DNA from: Amanita rubescens | Taxonomy: Eukaryota > Basidiomycota > Agaricomycetes > Agaricales > Amanitaceae | Direction of reading: 5' to 3' | Assembly: GCA_015039365.1 (NCBI GenBank) | Contig: WION01000003.1 | Coordinates: 248,001-312,000, forward strand | DNA: 64,000 nt | Shown here: one piece after another, positions 11,480 through 22,464 of the stretch | How positions within the stretch are numbered: the stretch's first letter is position 1 | How the letters are laid out: each line of letters starts with the position of its first letter | Translations under genes and position numbers: made by a program | The notes under the pieces: model-generated | The model's database searches: none | Seen by the model: only the letters and a program-made list of their open reading frames with translations | Told to the model about the DNA's origin: nothing

Positions 11480-13352
11480 TGATATTTTGTTTCGCGTTTG
11501 TAGCATAGTAGTATTTCTTTCTATTCCCAAAACTTGTGCCGTTGCGGTCGTACAAAGTTCGTGGGGCTGGTTGATTCGCAATTGAGCGGTTAGTATCTTG
11601 AGGGCTTGGAACACGTCTGTATGTCTGTTGAGACTGTCTGTCCATGGCGCCTGAAGGCCCCGGGATTTTGAGTCACTGCCATGCCAGTGAATGCCCGAAC
11701 GCCGACTTCGGTTTAAAACCTTGGCGGCGGAAGAGGACACCTTTCAATTCTCATTCGGCGATATTCTAGAAATGCAGTCTCACCAATATACAGCTGTCGA
11801 GGGCTTGAAGCGCACCGCCCAGCGCAGGCCATTCTTTGTCCCAGTATTGATGCCAAGGACTGAGCGCTGAGCCATGGTGATTGGGCGGCGAGACCGTGGG
11901 CAGTGGCAAACAGCGCGGTGGTCGTCTATTTCAAATCCGATCATCCGCTCACGCGACGTAACTCACCTTCAAAAATTATACGATTGTACGTCGACTCATC
12001 TACGCAGCCGGCGCTTTCGGTCGCTCAGGAGCGCGCCAGTGCTACCGCCAGAATTTTTTGGACGCATACTGGATAGAAAAAATATGTCCCACCATTCTGT
12101 GTCGAGTGGCATGAATTTTCGGTACATATACTCTGCAAGCAAGTAGTCCTTCCCAAGCAATTTCCATAAGACGCCGTCAGGATCCCGAGAAGGCACTCGT
12201 GGGCGTCGTCGTCTGGGGCACAAGTCTGTTCGATTCCGCAACGCTAACAACGGACGGTCGCTTTATCGCACATTGGCTCCAGGGAGATCTTCAAAGTTTA
12301 AATTACCGAGAGGACAGTTCAGCCTGGCTTTCTCGAAAATCAAATCATTGGCTAGGTTCAAGCATTTACATTCCGTTTACTGTCCGCGTTCTCAAGATGT
12401 GGCGGGTGACTTTGAACCAAGACACAGGTAGCCACCGGCGAAGTCATGGCCTTTGAATCAGTCTAAAGAACACAAGCAGTTATTTTCCGGATTTCATGGC
12501 TGATAGGTGCGTCAAGGTTATTAGCCTCATCTTCGGGTTGAATATAATATTTAGGTGATCCTAGAACGGACGGTGATTCTTCACTTCTGCAGCGTCGCTT
12601 TGGCCTTGTCAGAGCTTTTGGAAACTTCAACGTCGTTACCACGCCTGGTCATATTTTCCCTTATCAATTTCGCCTGTGAATATGAATCTTGTCAAACACT
12701 TTTCCCACTGAGCGCCTCCGCAATGACTCATATTCATCTAGCCGTGACAAACGTGACACACTTGCCAAATTTGGTCATGTCGGGGCGGCCCGACGTGTGT
12801 AGGGAACTGGAAGCGCGTCCGAGTCACATACTCTGCCGTTTCCTGGGGGATGCGCCTTGAGATGTGGTGAAAAACGTGCCTGACGTATAAATTGTCTCTT
12901 CTCATGCATTCTCCGTCCAGAAGACAGCAAATGCGGCGACTTGTCGCGATTTCCTGCTTACTGGACTCTAACACGGCGTAGCAATCTGGTTGCCTTGCGT
13001 TTGAAGCTAGACACGCGTGTCTAGTAAGATGATTTGTTCATCCTCTCTGCGCAGCGCGCCCTGTTCGTTTAGGTTTTCTCCAGGAGAGTCGGTTTGACAA
13101 CATTCGGTTACCGGCGCGTCCCAGACCTGGATGGGAGAACGTTAGCCGTCGTGGACCGATGGATGGCTTATATGGAGGAGATTTACGAAGAAGCATCACG
13201 TTGTAAAGCAGTGAGAAATTAAAGTTTTGAAGCACTGTGATAGAACCCTTTCTCGACCCTCCCTCAATCATTCCCCTTCCTTTCCCTTCACCTCTGCCAA
13301 CGACTCGCTATGGATTCGCGTCATAATCTCTTTCCATTCACCGAGAATAACA
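11480..13352. other. Gene-poor intergenic region
   Basis: No supported gene between ELP3 and the doubtful frames at 13.4 kb. The longest frame (11996-12250, minus, 84 codons) shows no domain or consistent splice context. Nothing else is seen. Confidence 0.4.
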
Positions 13353-14038
13353 ATGACATACACCCTCGCCCACGACTCGCATCACATACCCGCCGGTTTC
13401 ATCCCTACGCAAGATCCATCGCGTGCCCCGCTCAAGAATGGCGCATGGTATGACTACCAATCCTTTGACGAAGGCTACACGCGGTCTAACCTGGGCAAAG
13501 ATTAACAGTAACCATGGACGCGACGACATACTACCAGAACTATCTGTTCTCTCCAATGTCATGCCAGCGGGACAAACTGAAGTTTTCGGCGATTGTAACG
13601 GAGACGGCACACAAGAGATGGTTGCTGAAAATAAAGCAGTTTTTGTTCCGGGTGATTCTAATTCCCTCGGTGCCGAGGTCGAGCGGGGTGGAGACAGTGG
13701 AGTGGGTGAGGATTCCGAGCAACTATTAGTGTTGCTCCCTGTCAGTGGAGCCCAGATGGTGCGACTGTAGCGAATTCATGTTGACACTCGCGCTTACCCT
13801 AAAAAAGGACTCGAACCCCTTGGATCAACCTGGTAGGGCACCACCCGCAGGGCTGCCAGTCGAACCCGTCATTAAGAACCTTAACGAGCACGAGAAGCCT
13901 CCCAAGGAAGGCGAAACACTTTTCCTCGTCAATCCAGACAAAGTCCAAGCTCAGCTTGAAGATGATATTATGCATGGTAATGCTTGGAGACGCCGAAGTC
14001 TCTTGCACAGAATTGTGCGTACAAAGTCTTATTCATAA
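13353..14038 (+). other. Possible multi-exon gene or relic, unknown
   Basis: Three adjacent plus-strand frames could be parts of one gene: a 50-codon ATG frame at 13353-13505 (MTYTLAHDSHHIPAGF...), a frame at 13514-13770 and one at 13745-14038 (PVIKNLNEHEKPPKEGETLFLV...). A TAACAG acceptor-like site lies at the first junction. I could not assemble a stop-free spliced product and recognise no family. It may be a decayed gene. Confidence 0.25.
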
Positions 14039-16804
14039 ATCTGCGCGTTTTAAAGGGACATTGTAACAGGAACTATTTTTCTCTTTGGGGCATCTTTAGC
14101 ACAAGTGATATTGCATCAATAGTGACGCTGATTTCTCACCGATATCCTACAAAACGTTCTATTCTATTATACGTTCGGTTTGGATTGTACATAAATACTA
14201 TTCAGAGAACCTGGTAATAATAGCACCTACACATCAGTATATCCCGGGCCGACCGATCATTTCCTTCCCACTATCATTAGCCACAGCGTCGAAAGCATAC
14301 GACTAATTCACCTTGCCGTCCATTCCAGGTAACATTTGAAAAAGACTTTGGTTGCTCTTCAGATCCACTGGATGGATACAATAACATCTAGTTGACGTGA
14401 CTTGGGGAACTCAGCCACATCGCGTTGTGGGGCCGGTTATGAGATCCACCTGAGCAATAGTGCCATTCTTTATTTGTTTCGGATCCGGTGTCTTCTTGGC
14501 TGCTAGTAAACCACCTGGAAAATATTGTTACAATAATTGCTAACGATTTGCGTACCCAACTTACGGTTCGATAGCAATGTCAATAGCCTCCATCCCCACA
14601 TGCCTCCTCGATGCGCCTAGGTCCGGTATTCCAGGAGGTCGACACAAGATGTAATAATTTTGAGGGTAGCCTGCGAAACGTGGGGCCCGAAGTGGGTACT
14701 GCATTTGAGGACAAGTGACCGGAGACTTGAGAGAATTCTGCAGGGGTGCGCTGAAGTGCCATGCCGGTGACTGCGGATGAATACGAAATCTGGTATTACA
14801 GGGTATGTTTTCGCTGTCGCAAAGGCTTCAATTTTTTGGTCGTCTAGTGCGACATGTATAGCCGCTTCCTGTCTAGCATTTGCGCCGGCGGATAAAGTTG
14901 CGAGCGAGCTTTCATGGATGTGGGGGTTACGGTGGATACCCGCTCGCAAATAATCTATCCAATTATGGGGCCAGTTCCTGCGTGGCTGCACCAGGAGTAC
15001 AGCTTGAAATTGCATTGGCTACCGTTCAATTTAGCGGCGGCATTGGATGTGTGAGGTTGGGCGAAGGTTCGGCGGTTGTTGTTCGCGAGGCGAGGCGAGT
15101 TAAAATAGGTCGGTGGCACATTTGCAATGGCGCCCTAAGTTCGGCCGTCATCTAGACGCTGGCCTCGAGGGTACAACGAAGGAGAGAATGTTGGGTGGGT
15201 GATTACATATACTGTACACAGGCTTTGTTCACGCGACCGTGGCTTTTGAAATTGAATTCAATGTCCTACACTGTGCATGTTCAGCTCCACGAGGCACCAT
15301 ACATCTCATTTCTTTCGCTGGCGCTATTCCCGTCCACTCGCCATGCGCGCAATGAGGCCGAATGACATCAGGTCTGAAGATCTGATAGCCCGCCAAATGT
15401 TCGGAGCCCTCAATAACAATCCAAGTTGAACGTTGAAATTTGAATCAATAGCCAAGCATTCGAATTCGCTGAGCAAAGTTCCGGTCTTCCGACCAGCTTG
15501 TGCATTTGCTTCCTCAGGGCCAAGCCGACAGTAATATTTTGAAGACACGATCCAAGTCTGTCGCTCTCCATTAGCGACTCAGTAAACTCTCGTCATTCGA
15601 CTCTCGCAGCAAATCTCTAAATTGGATATTCTGCGGAGCTGATTCATGCCAAAGCACTGAGAGATATTGGCTACTCTCCCTGCCAGATATTCTTTCGACT
15701 TCCCGCAATTTTGCTAGGCGATTTTGTTTAGTCCTCCCGGTGCTAGTGCCGTACTTGTCAAGAAGGCCTCTCAATTGTATCAATCACCTTATTGCAAAGA
15801 TGTTCGCTGCTATCGTTGCGCCAGAGCGTCGGGGTGGGACTAGACGCTGTTGCGAACTGCACGCAGACCAGCGTGCAAACACATGTGCGTATTCAGCTCC
15901 TTTTTGATCGACGGATCATAACTTTTGAATTTCCAGTAAAGTAACATTATTTCGAGTACTCTGGAGCCCCACGTTCTGGAACTTGAACATTTGACCTTGA
16001 ATTCGATCTCGAGAACTTGGTTGTAAAGTACAAGATGGAGCTGCCATTAAAGTTCTCTGATGTAATCTACGTTCTGACTAGGCGCCTATCAATGTGGTGT
16101 TCTGTCAAAATTGCATTTCCCACCAAGGTTGAAAGTGACTCATCTCCCGAGGCTGTGACAGTCGGGTCACACTTTCCGGATATGGTATGTTGGGCGGGGC
16201 GATGTTGACGCGTCGACGACCGTAACCAAACGGCGTCTGTCCCGAAGAGTATGAAAAGGAACGGATGCTGCTCTTGTTGATTCTTTTTTCCCGGCCTTTT
16301 TTGTCTTCCTCTTGCTTGAGGGATTCCAAACTCGAAGGAATGTCCACCTTTGCTTGCGAATTCTTCTCTCCCAACGTCAAGCATGTCGTGGAGCTGCTGT
16401 CCATAGAGGCATTCATTCTGTCTGCCTCGTGCTGACAGCGGGATTCCCCAAGCACCGCGCTTCCTATCGGATTGTTTTCATTTCCCAGGTGTTACCCTCC
16501 AGCGATGATACGCCATGAGAGAAATGTCAACCCCAGCGACCCGGAACACATACCCTATACCTGAATGCGAAGTGTTAGTTGCTAGCGTGGTTATCGGGAG
16601 GTCTGGGCGAGTGCGGATCTTGGAAGGAGCGGTGGACAAACCATCAAGGTATTGAAACTACCATGGGACAAGGTTCGTTCAAAACCCCCGAAAAACGCTA
16701 ATTCCTCATTCCTCTTCCTCCTTTCCTCCCTTCTTTCTTTCTTTCCTTCCCTTCTTTCCTGAACAACTTTTCCTTCTCATTCTCTCTAAAAGCATACAAT
16801 CTCT
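14039..16804. other. Gene-poor intergenic region
   Basis: No coding sequence with convincing length, splicing or motifs. A strongly pyrimidine-rich stretch (CTTTCTTTC type) at about 16700-16790 directly precedes the next ATG and is probably its core promoter/5' UTR. Confidence 0.4.
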
Positions 16805-17360
16805 ATGAATCCCAAGCTAGCTTTCTCCCAGAACAACAGCACCACCTCCAATCACACCCGCTACCCACCATCCTACGAAGCTGCTAATGTTTCGTATTCA
16901 TTGCGTCTCCCCACTTATCGCTCGTCCTATATCCGCCGTTTCCATCCCTATGCCAGATATGCCCGCATAGAAGAGTTCAGCGATGTATGGTTACTCCTCA
17001 TTGCTTCAGCACACGTGTCCTAACCCCACCAAGGATGACGAGGACGAGGGCAATTGGGTTGAGGATATGCTTTTTGACTTAGGCATCCTCGAAGAGCAAG
17101 TCCCGCTCCCTCCTGCAGCCATTGCTGAGGAGCGCGCCGACAGAAATATAGACAACAACGTGGAGGAGCCGCAGCAGGGAGGAGCGCTTTTGGTCATTGA
17201 TCCTGCAGTAGTCGACGCAGGAGACGAAGAGCAGCGTGGCGAGGCTGAAAACTTGGCGCGATTCCCCGTCTTTCACAGACTCGTGTGTATTCGTCAATGT
17301 TTCTATTCTTTTCATTAACCTTCATGCACACAGGACGTAAACCTGATTCGGGGCGGTTGA
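16805..17360 (+). CDS. Small paralogous protein 1, unknown function
   Basis: Predicted three-exon gene (16805-16984, 17034 to ~17283, ~17334-17360), about 150 aa. Exon 1 encodes LPTYRSSYIRRFHPYARYAR; exon 2 starts with an acidic run (DDEDEGNWVEDMLFDLGIL) and continues acidic and Ala/Glu-rich. Intron 1 is GTATGG...CCAAG with a TCCTAAC branch site; intron 2 is GTGTGT...CACACAG. A second copy sits 3.5 kb away (20329), with the same first splice at the codon boundary before the acidic exon. The basic Tyr/Arg-rich exon followed by an acidic amphipathic exon suggests a short interaction protein. No known domain is recognised. Confidence 0.6.
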
Positions 17361-20328
17361 CTGCAGAGTTATTTTTTTTCACCTATTTCTTGACCCCGAT
17401 TTTTGCTCCGTCTCGCTCCTTTATTTAAAGCACTCCGTAGCCACACTCAGATGCTTGGCTAATTTTGGTTGTACACATATCACACGACACGACTTCGTTA
17501 GGTACACATATTTATACAAGACGTGGATTCGTCATGTTGTATTGCAAGCGCTATGAATATACAGAAGGGTAAAGTGGATCCCATATTCGCAGTACTGCTG
17601 TGATTGGCTGCGTGGCCTCGAGGACGAACGTTCACATTGAGCGCTAGGGTCGATTGTTCCTGGCACTATTCGGTAATCTAACTTTGGACTCATTGAGTCA
17701 GGTTTCCGTGCTCACGCCTCACATCCTAGCACCATCTTCCCGTCCAGCGTTTATTGTGTATGATGTTCATATCGATTACCTCTATAGAAGATAACACGTG
17801 AAGAGGTGAAGAGGCCTCGTCGCACGGTTCTTTCATCTCAAATTTCCACTTTAAATTCCCCACAAGTAGCCATCGGTAAGTAGGAGCCGAAATCTCCGTA
17901 TGATGCATGGCTCACCTACTGGAGAAAGCTCTCTCGGGACTATATTCAAGTCAGCGTTTGACAGTTTATATCACCGCGATGCGTTAATTTATAAAATACG
18001 TCCACCGCCCATCGTTCATCAGAACTTCGCGAGAATTGAGATACGTTCGCAAAACTGTGTGGTGGGATTCGACAGAGTTGGCGGTGGAAGTGGTATTGGA
18101 TCACTTGTTAGCGGAATAAAGGACGCGAAGTCCTGATTGATGCGACGTCTTGTTTATCGCCTGCATGGTTGGATGTGAAGCTTGCTATGGGGCTCTATGG
18201 GGCCCCACAGACTATACTTATCCGCAAAGTGTATCTTCCATCGCCAAAGACGCCCGGTCCGAAGTTCCGAGAGGCGGTTGGAACGCCGTACTAGTTGACG
18301 ATGCCTTCAAATGTCGATTTTCCACCGCGCAACGAGGTATGAAAAGGGCTGTGCAATTTAGACGTAGAAATATGTGCATCGGCACTGAGTCGAAGATGTT
18401 CGGAATTCTTGATAGCCCTGCCGGCGGTATTTCAGAGCCTATCGCAACTCTGTCCGTGGCCCCCGGCGACACCTGATTTAGTCATCCAGGTAGTGTCCCT
18501 TCGCCGTTCGGTCGACCACACTGGCTCCTTGAGCCTTGTCTGGAAGCATGTGCCACCAGTCACCTCGCGCTCCGCCATAAATCACTTTCATTGCCCCATG
18601 TATTTTTTTTTGGGAAAGAAGAGCCGGTCTAGAGCCGAACGGCGGCCATGGATTTATGTCGAGACTCCATAAAGCAATGCGGGCGTGTTGAAAGCCGGCA
18701 TCTGTGCCAAAATGGCAGCAAGTTTTTGGGGATTGATGAGGGCGAAAAGGTGGCTTGAGGTGGTGGTATAATTTGGTGTAATTTGTATCTTGGACGCTCA
18801 CGCTCACCGCGCTTGGTCCTTTCACGATGACTCGATGCTTCATACTCCCTTCTCGCTCGCCATTATTCCGTCCTATTCAGGAAACGCCGGAGGCCGTTGC
18901 CACAAAGACCGAAATATTGTCGTTCACACCTACGGACTACGACTATCCCCCTTGCGCATTGACTCGGTTTCTTGCGTCCCAGATTCTGTGAGACGCGAAG
19001 TCACCGAATCCATTTGTTCAGACTTCAAGATAAATCCATGCTCATTGCCAACATGGACAAATCTTATGCTGCATTGAGACCGCCTCCGCTGGGGCGGATC
19101 TTCAGAGTAGGGCTCAGCGCCTTCACCCAGGTAAGGCACCATTGAAGCAGTTCATGAATAATTCAGAATCTTACTAGTACAAGTCAGACCTTAGCAGATC
19201 CAACACTTTCGAAAGCAGAGTCCGTTAAAACCGCATTTCGTTGTGAAGATTTCTGCCGTTCGGGTGTAAATGGACCTGGCAATGAATTCGACCTTGTGTT
19301 CAAGACATTCCAGCTACCGCTCCTAGATCATATGAACAACAACCAGCGGCTAAGCAAGTAAAGCAAGATATTCCCTAGCCCAAAGTACCGGAAGGTCTTG
19401 AAAGAAAGACATGCTCTCGCTATCTTATCGATACCTGCTCGTGCAGGATTATAAAAACAATTATGTCGCAGCGCATAAAACGCATATACATAGTTGTCGA
19501 CAATAGTCAGGCAGTTGCGTCTTCTTTCCTTGTCATAATACTTCCACATTGAACGTATTTCATTTCAGGTCGCCAAAGAAGTCGATTTCCCCAAGATTAG
19601 AACCATGGAATTCTTGGCTTCGGCGCAGTTCTGTCGATCTTGCTCGCAAGATGGGTGCCTTGGTGGTAGTATCACTCCAAGTACTCTACACATTCCCGGG
19701 AACCCTGTGAACATGAGGGTAATGTGCTTTCCCGCTAGCTCATTATTCATATTGGCTTCAGAATGACTCATCTTTCGCTGTACGTGACATCCTGTCACTA
19801 CTTCCATAATAGGGAACGTCGGGGGCGGGCCGACGTTGGGCGGAGCATAGCCAGTCTCACAATGACTCCACGGAATGTATGAAGTTCCGTAATAATATCC
19901 GCACACGTCCAATCCTAAAGATCTCCATTAGTCACGTTCACTTCGCAAGTTGGCGAGCTTTTCCCTGTCACCTGCGGAAATGGGCCTTTCAGCTCTCTGG
20001 CGCTCACCTTTAAATATTTACCTGTCAGACTTCTCTTTCGTGCTCTAGATGCTCGGTTCTACACGTGTTCCATGGCGTCAAGACGTGATGGTCGCCGGAA
20101 AACTTTTTCGGTACCACTCAGGGAGCTTACGGTCGCTGCCGTGATCGTCTCAACCTAAATGTAGGCGATCAGTATGTGTGCCTATGATAATCGCGGAGAT
20201 ACCATAAAGGTATATACCGTTGAATCCAACGCGCAGTATAAAGCAAATTTTTAAAACCCTGAAAATATTCCCTCATTCTCTTCCTCCTCCCGTTCTTTTG
20301 TTTCCATCTCCACTTTTGTCGCATTCCT
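17361..20328. other. Spacer between the two small paralogs
   Basis: About 3 kb without a supported gene. Frames at 18150-18476, 18478-18843 and 19565-19912 show no recognisable domain. A TATAAAG element at about 20234 lies ~95 bp before the ATG of the second paralog and may be its TATA box. Confidence 0.4.
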
Positions 20329-20730
20329 ATGGATCCCAATTTCCTTTCTCTTCTGGCGCAAAGCGGAAATGCACCCCGCCATCTTCCGGCATACGAGGAG
20401 ACGAATATACCATATTCGTTTCGCCTTCCCACGTACCGTTCTTCCTACGTTCGCAGGTTCCATCCCTACGCACGCTATGTCACTGTGCCCATCGACGAGG
20501 ATGATATGGTATGCGCTTCTTTCATGAAACGCGTGTTGTTCTGACCAGTGAGCAGGACGAGGGCGACTTTGGAGTTGATCAAACCCTGTTGGACCTGGGT
20601 ATTTTAGGACAGTCGGCTCTGCTGCATCATGCTGCACCCGCTGCGCCTGCTAACGAGTGCGTTGATTAATGATATTGAATCTAGAGACCTAACTTAAGAA
20701 CGACGCATTTCCAGCCAGCAATGCTCTTAA
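20329..20730 (+). CDS. Small paralogous protein 2, unknown function
   Basis: Paralog of the gene at 16805. Exon 1 (20329-20508) encodes SFRLPTYRSSYVRRFHPYAR; intron 1 (GTATGC...GAGCAG) is in the same position and phase as in the first copy; exon 2 from 20556 begins DEGDFGVDQTLLDLGIL, matching the acidic LxDLGIL motif. I end it with a third exon after a GTGCGT...TTTCCAG intron containing CTAAC, giving 98 aa; without that splice it ends at 20669. It is shorter than its paralog, having lost the long acidic tail. Function unknown. Confidence 0.6.
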
Positions 20731-21040
20731 TCCATGTGCTCCCCGCAATGACAAGGTGACGGGGATACGATGCAGCACGATTTGCTTGGTACACAGTCTT
20801 TCTTGTATCACACTGAGTTCACTCATCCATGTATCAGGGCATGCTCCACTCTAGAACCGAACAATGCTAGGATACTTTACGACTCGAGATATTCTTTTCG
20901 TTTTTGCTTAATTATGCACCATTGTAGCATACCTCCGCACTCCTTTCTTTCGTAGTCTCCTCGCTTCAGGATAGCGATAAAAACGAGGCTGACGCTCGCT
21001 TGATTCATACAGTGTTTTCCAATAAAATATACGTGAACGT
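20731..21040. other. Convergent intergenic region
   Basis: Space between the plus-strand small gene and minus-strand MDM12; expected to hold both 3' ends. An AATAAAA-type signal occurs near 21020. No gene seen. Confidence 0.4.
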
Positions 21041-22234
21041 TCAACCACTACCCAGAATTATGGTATGAAAATTAGGAAAGACGAGTTCCTCCTCCACTGT
21101 TTTACGAATGACATCTTGAATGAACCTCTCCACCCTTGTAACATTTTTCAAAACGTGTTTATTCGTCTGCCCAATCTCGCTCTCGATGTAAATGGACGGT
21201 AGCAACCGTTGACCGACGCGTAAAGGTTTAGATGAGTGCGTGGGGATCCCAGTAACGACAGCGTCTTCATCTATATCGGGAGGAGTGCTAGCCGTCGAGC
21301 TACGTTTTGCTCGATCGCCAATAGGTCCATACGGATCCATATCGTCCAGGACACACAGATGCACTCTGCGACGTTCGCCTTCATAGGCTACCGCGAGCTC
21401 TCCATTGAACACGAAGCCCGTCACAGAGAGTTTGATCGGGAGAGACATGAACTCGGGTGAAGGATAGTTTATCAACAATGATGTGGTTAGGTTGACGCGC
21501 AGATTAGAGTGCCAGTCGACGTGCAGATGGAGCTGCAGATTTGGGTGTTCTTGAGACGATGGCGGTGGACTGTCTGCGAGTGGGTCCAGAGGCGTGGTAT
21601 AAGATGGTTCAGTGTTCAGAGAAGAAGGCATGTTCATCGAAAGTTCGGCGGGGTCAATGACGCCTTCTGAGAACGTCTGCCGCCGTTTTGGACCGCTACT
21701 AGGAGTTGAAGGATGCGAGCGCAGAGAGTGCCAAGCCGTGGCGGATCGCAAGTCAGGTATGCTCATGCCCAAGCCCGGGCCGCCACTGACTGCCCATGGG
21801 TCCAGAGGCGAACGCAGCGCAGGAATAGAGGAAAACATATCTGGAGGTTTGCCGAATCCATAGCTGTGTCGTACGTGCGGGGGCAAGTGGTGGTACGCCC
21901 TTTGGCGAAACTCGTCCCGCCCCATGTCGAGCGCTGCGGCTGCCCCGGCGCGACGAGAGACCCACTCGAAGCCTTCGTCTTCTTCAACGCCTCCGCCCAC
22001 CCGCCCTGGCGCACGTTCCGACCCTTCCTCGTCATCTTCTAGGAAGTCACGGTAAATGTCACGCAAGTCTACCAGTTCTACATCTGGTGCTGCCGAACCG
22101 AAATCTAGAGATGTGATTTCAATGGGTCCTATGAATGATGGCCGCTCAACGCTGGAAAGTTGGCGGTTGAGGATGTCAATGAGGTAAGAGGCAAGGGAGG
22201 CATCGAGTTTGTCCCATTCAAGGTCAATTGACAT
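21041..22234 (-). CDS. MDM12: MDM12, ERMES mitochondria-ER tether subunit
   Basis: A 397-aa single-exon SMP-domain protein. The family hallmark is at the N-terminus (MSIDLEWDKLDASLASYLID, then GPIEITSLDFGSAAPDVELVDLRDIY) and at the C-terminus (IGQTNKHVLKNVTRVERFIQ, then VEEELVFPNFHTIIL). Mdm12 binds phospholipid in its SMP fold and, with Mmm1, Mdm10 and Mdm34, joins ER to mitochondria and moves lipids between them. Two low-complexity inserts (acidic/Gly near residues 60-85; Ser/Pro-rich near 150-225) make it longer than the 271-aa yeast protein, as is common in filamentous fungi. No signal peptide or membrane segment, consistent with the family. Confidence 0.95.
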   Translation of the reverse strand: MSIDLEWDKLDASLASYLIDILNRQLSSVERPSFIGPIEITSLDFGSAAPDVELVDLRDIYRDFLEDDEEGSERAPGRVGGGVEEDEGFEWVSRRAGAAAALDMGRDEFRQRAYHHLPPHVRHSYGFGKPPDMFSSIPALRSPLDPWAVSGGPGLGMSIPDLRSATAWHSLRSHPSTPSSGPKRRQTFSEGVIDPAELSMNMPSSLNTEPSYTTPLDPLADSPPPSSQEHPNLQLHLHVDWHSNLRVNLTTSLLINYPSPEFMSLPIKLSVTGFVFNGELAVAYEGERRRVHLCVLDDMDPYGPIGDRAKRSSTASTPPDIDEDAVVTGIPTHSSKPLRVGQRLLPSIYIESEIGQTNKHVLKNVTRVERFIQDVIRKTVEEELVFPNFHTIILGSG

Positions 22235-22464
22235 TGAGCGTGTTACCAGTAATTAAAAAAGATCACATGGTCCCCTATTAATCCACTACTATTATAAGGG
22301 TATATCTTTAATGTCATGTCTATATCATTACACGGGCGTCCTTACTGCCAGGTGGCAGCACCTTCGTAACGGAGCGATCCGGCCATGTAAGACGGGCCTT
22401 GAATAGGACGTTGATGGCGGTATTATGCATGGATGCAGGCTAAGGTAAATGTTTCTCATTGACG

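Noticed and set aside
13800..13880. tRNA-like B box (GGGTTCGAGTCC on the minus strand) followed by a T run
   Set aside because: No matching acceptor stem, D arm or A box at the right distance; the plus strand reads as an open frame instead.
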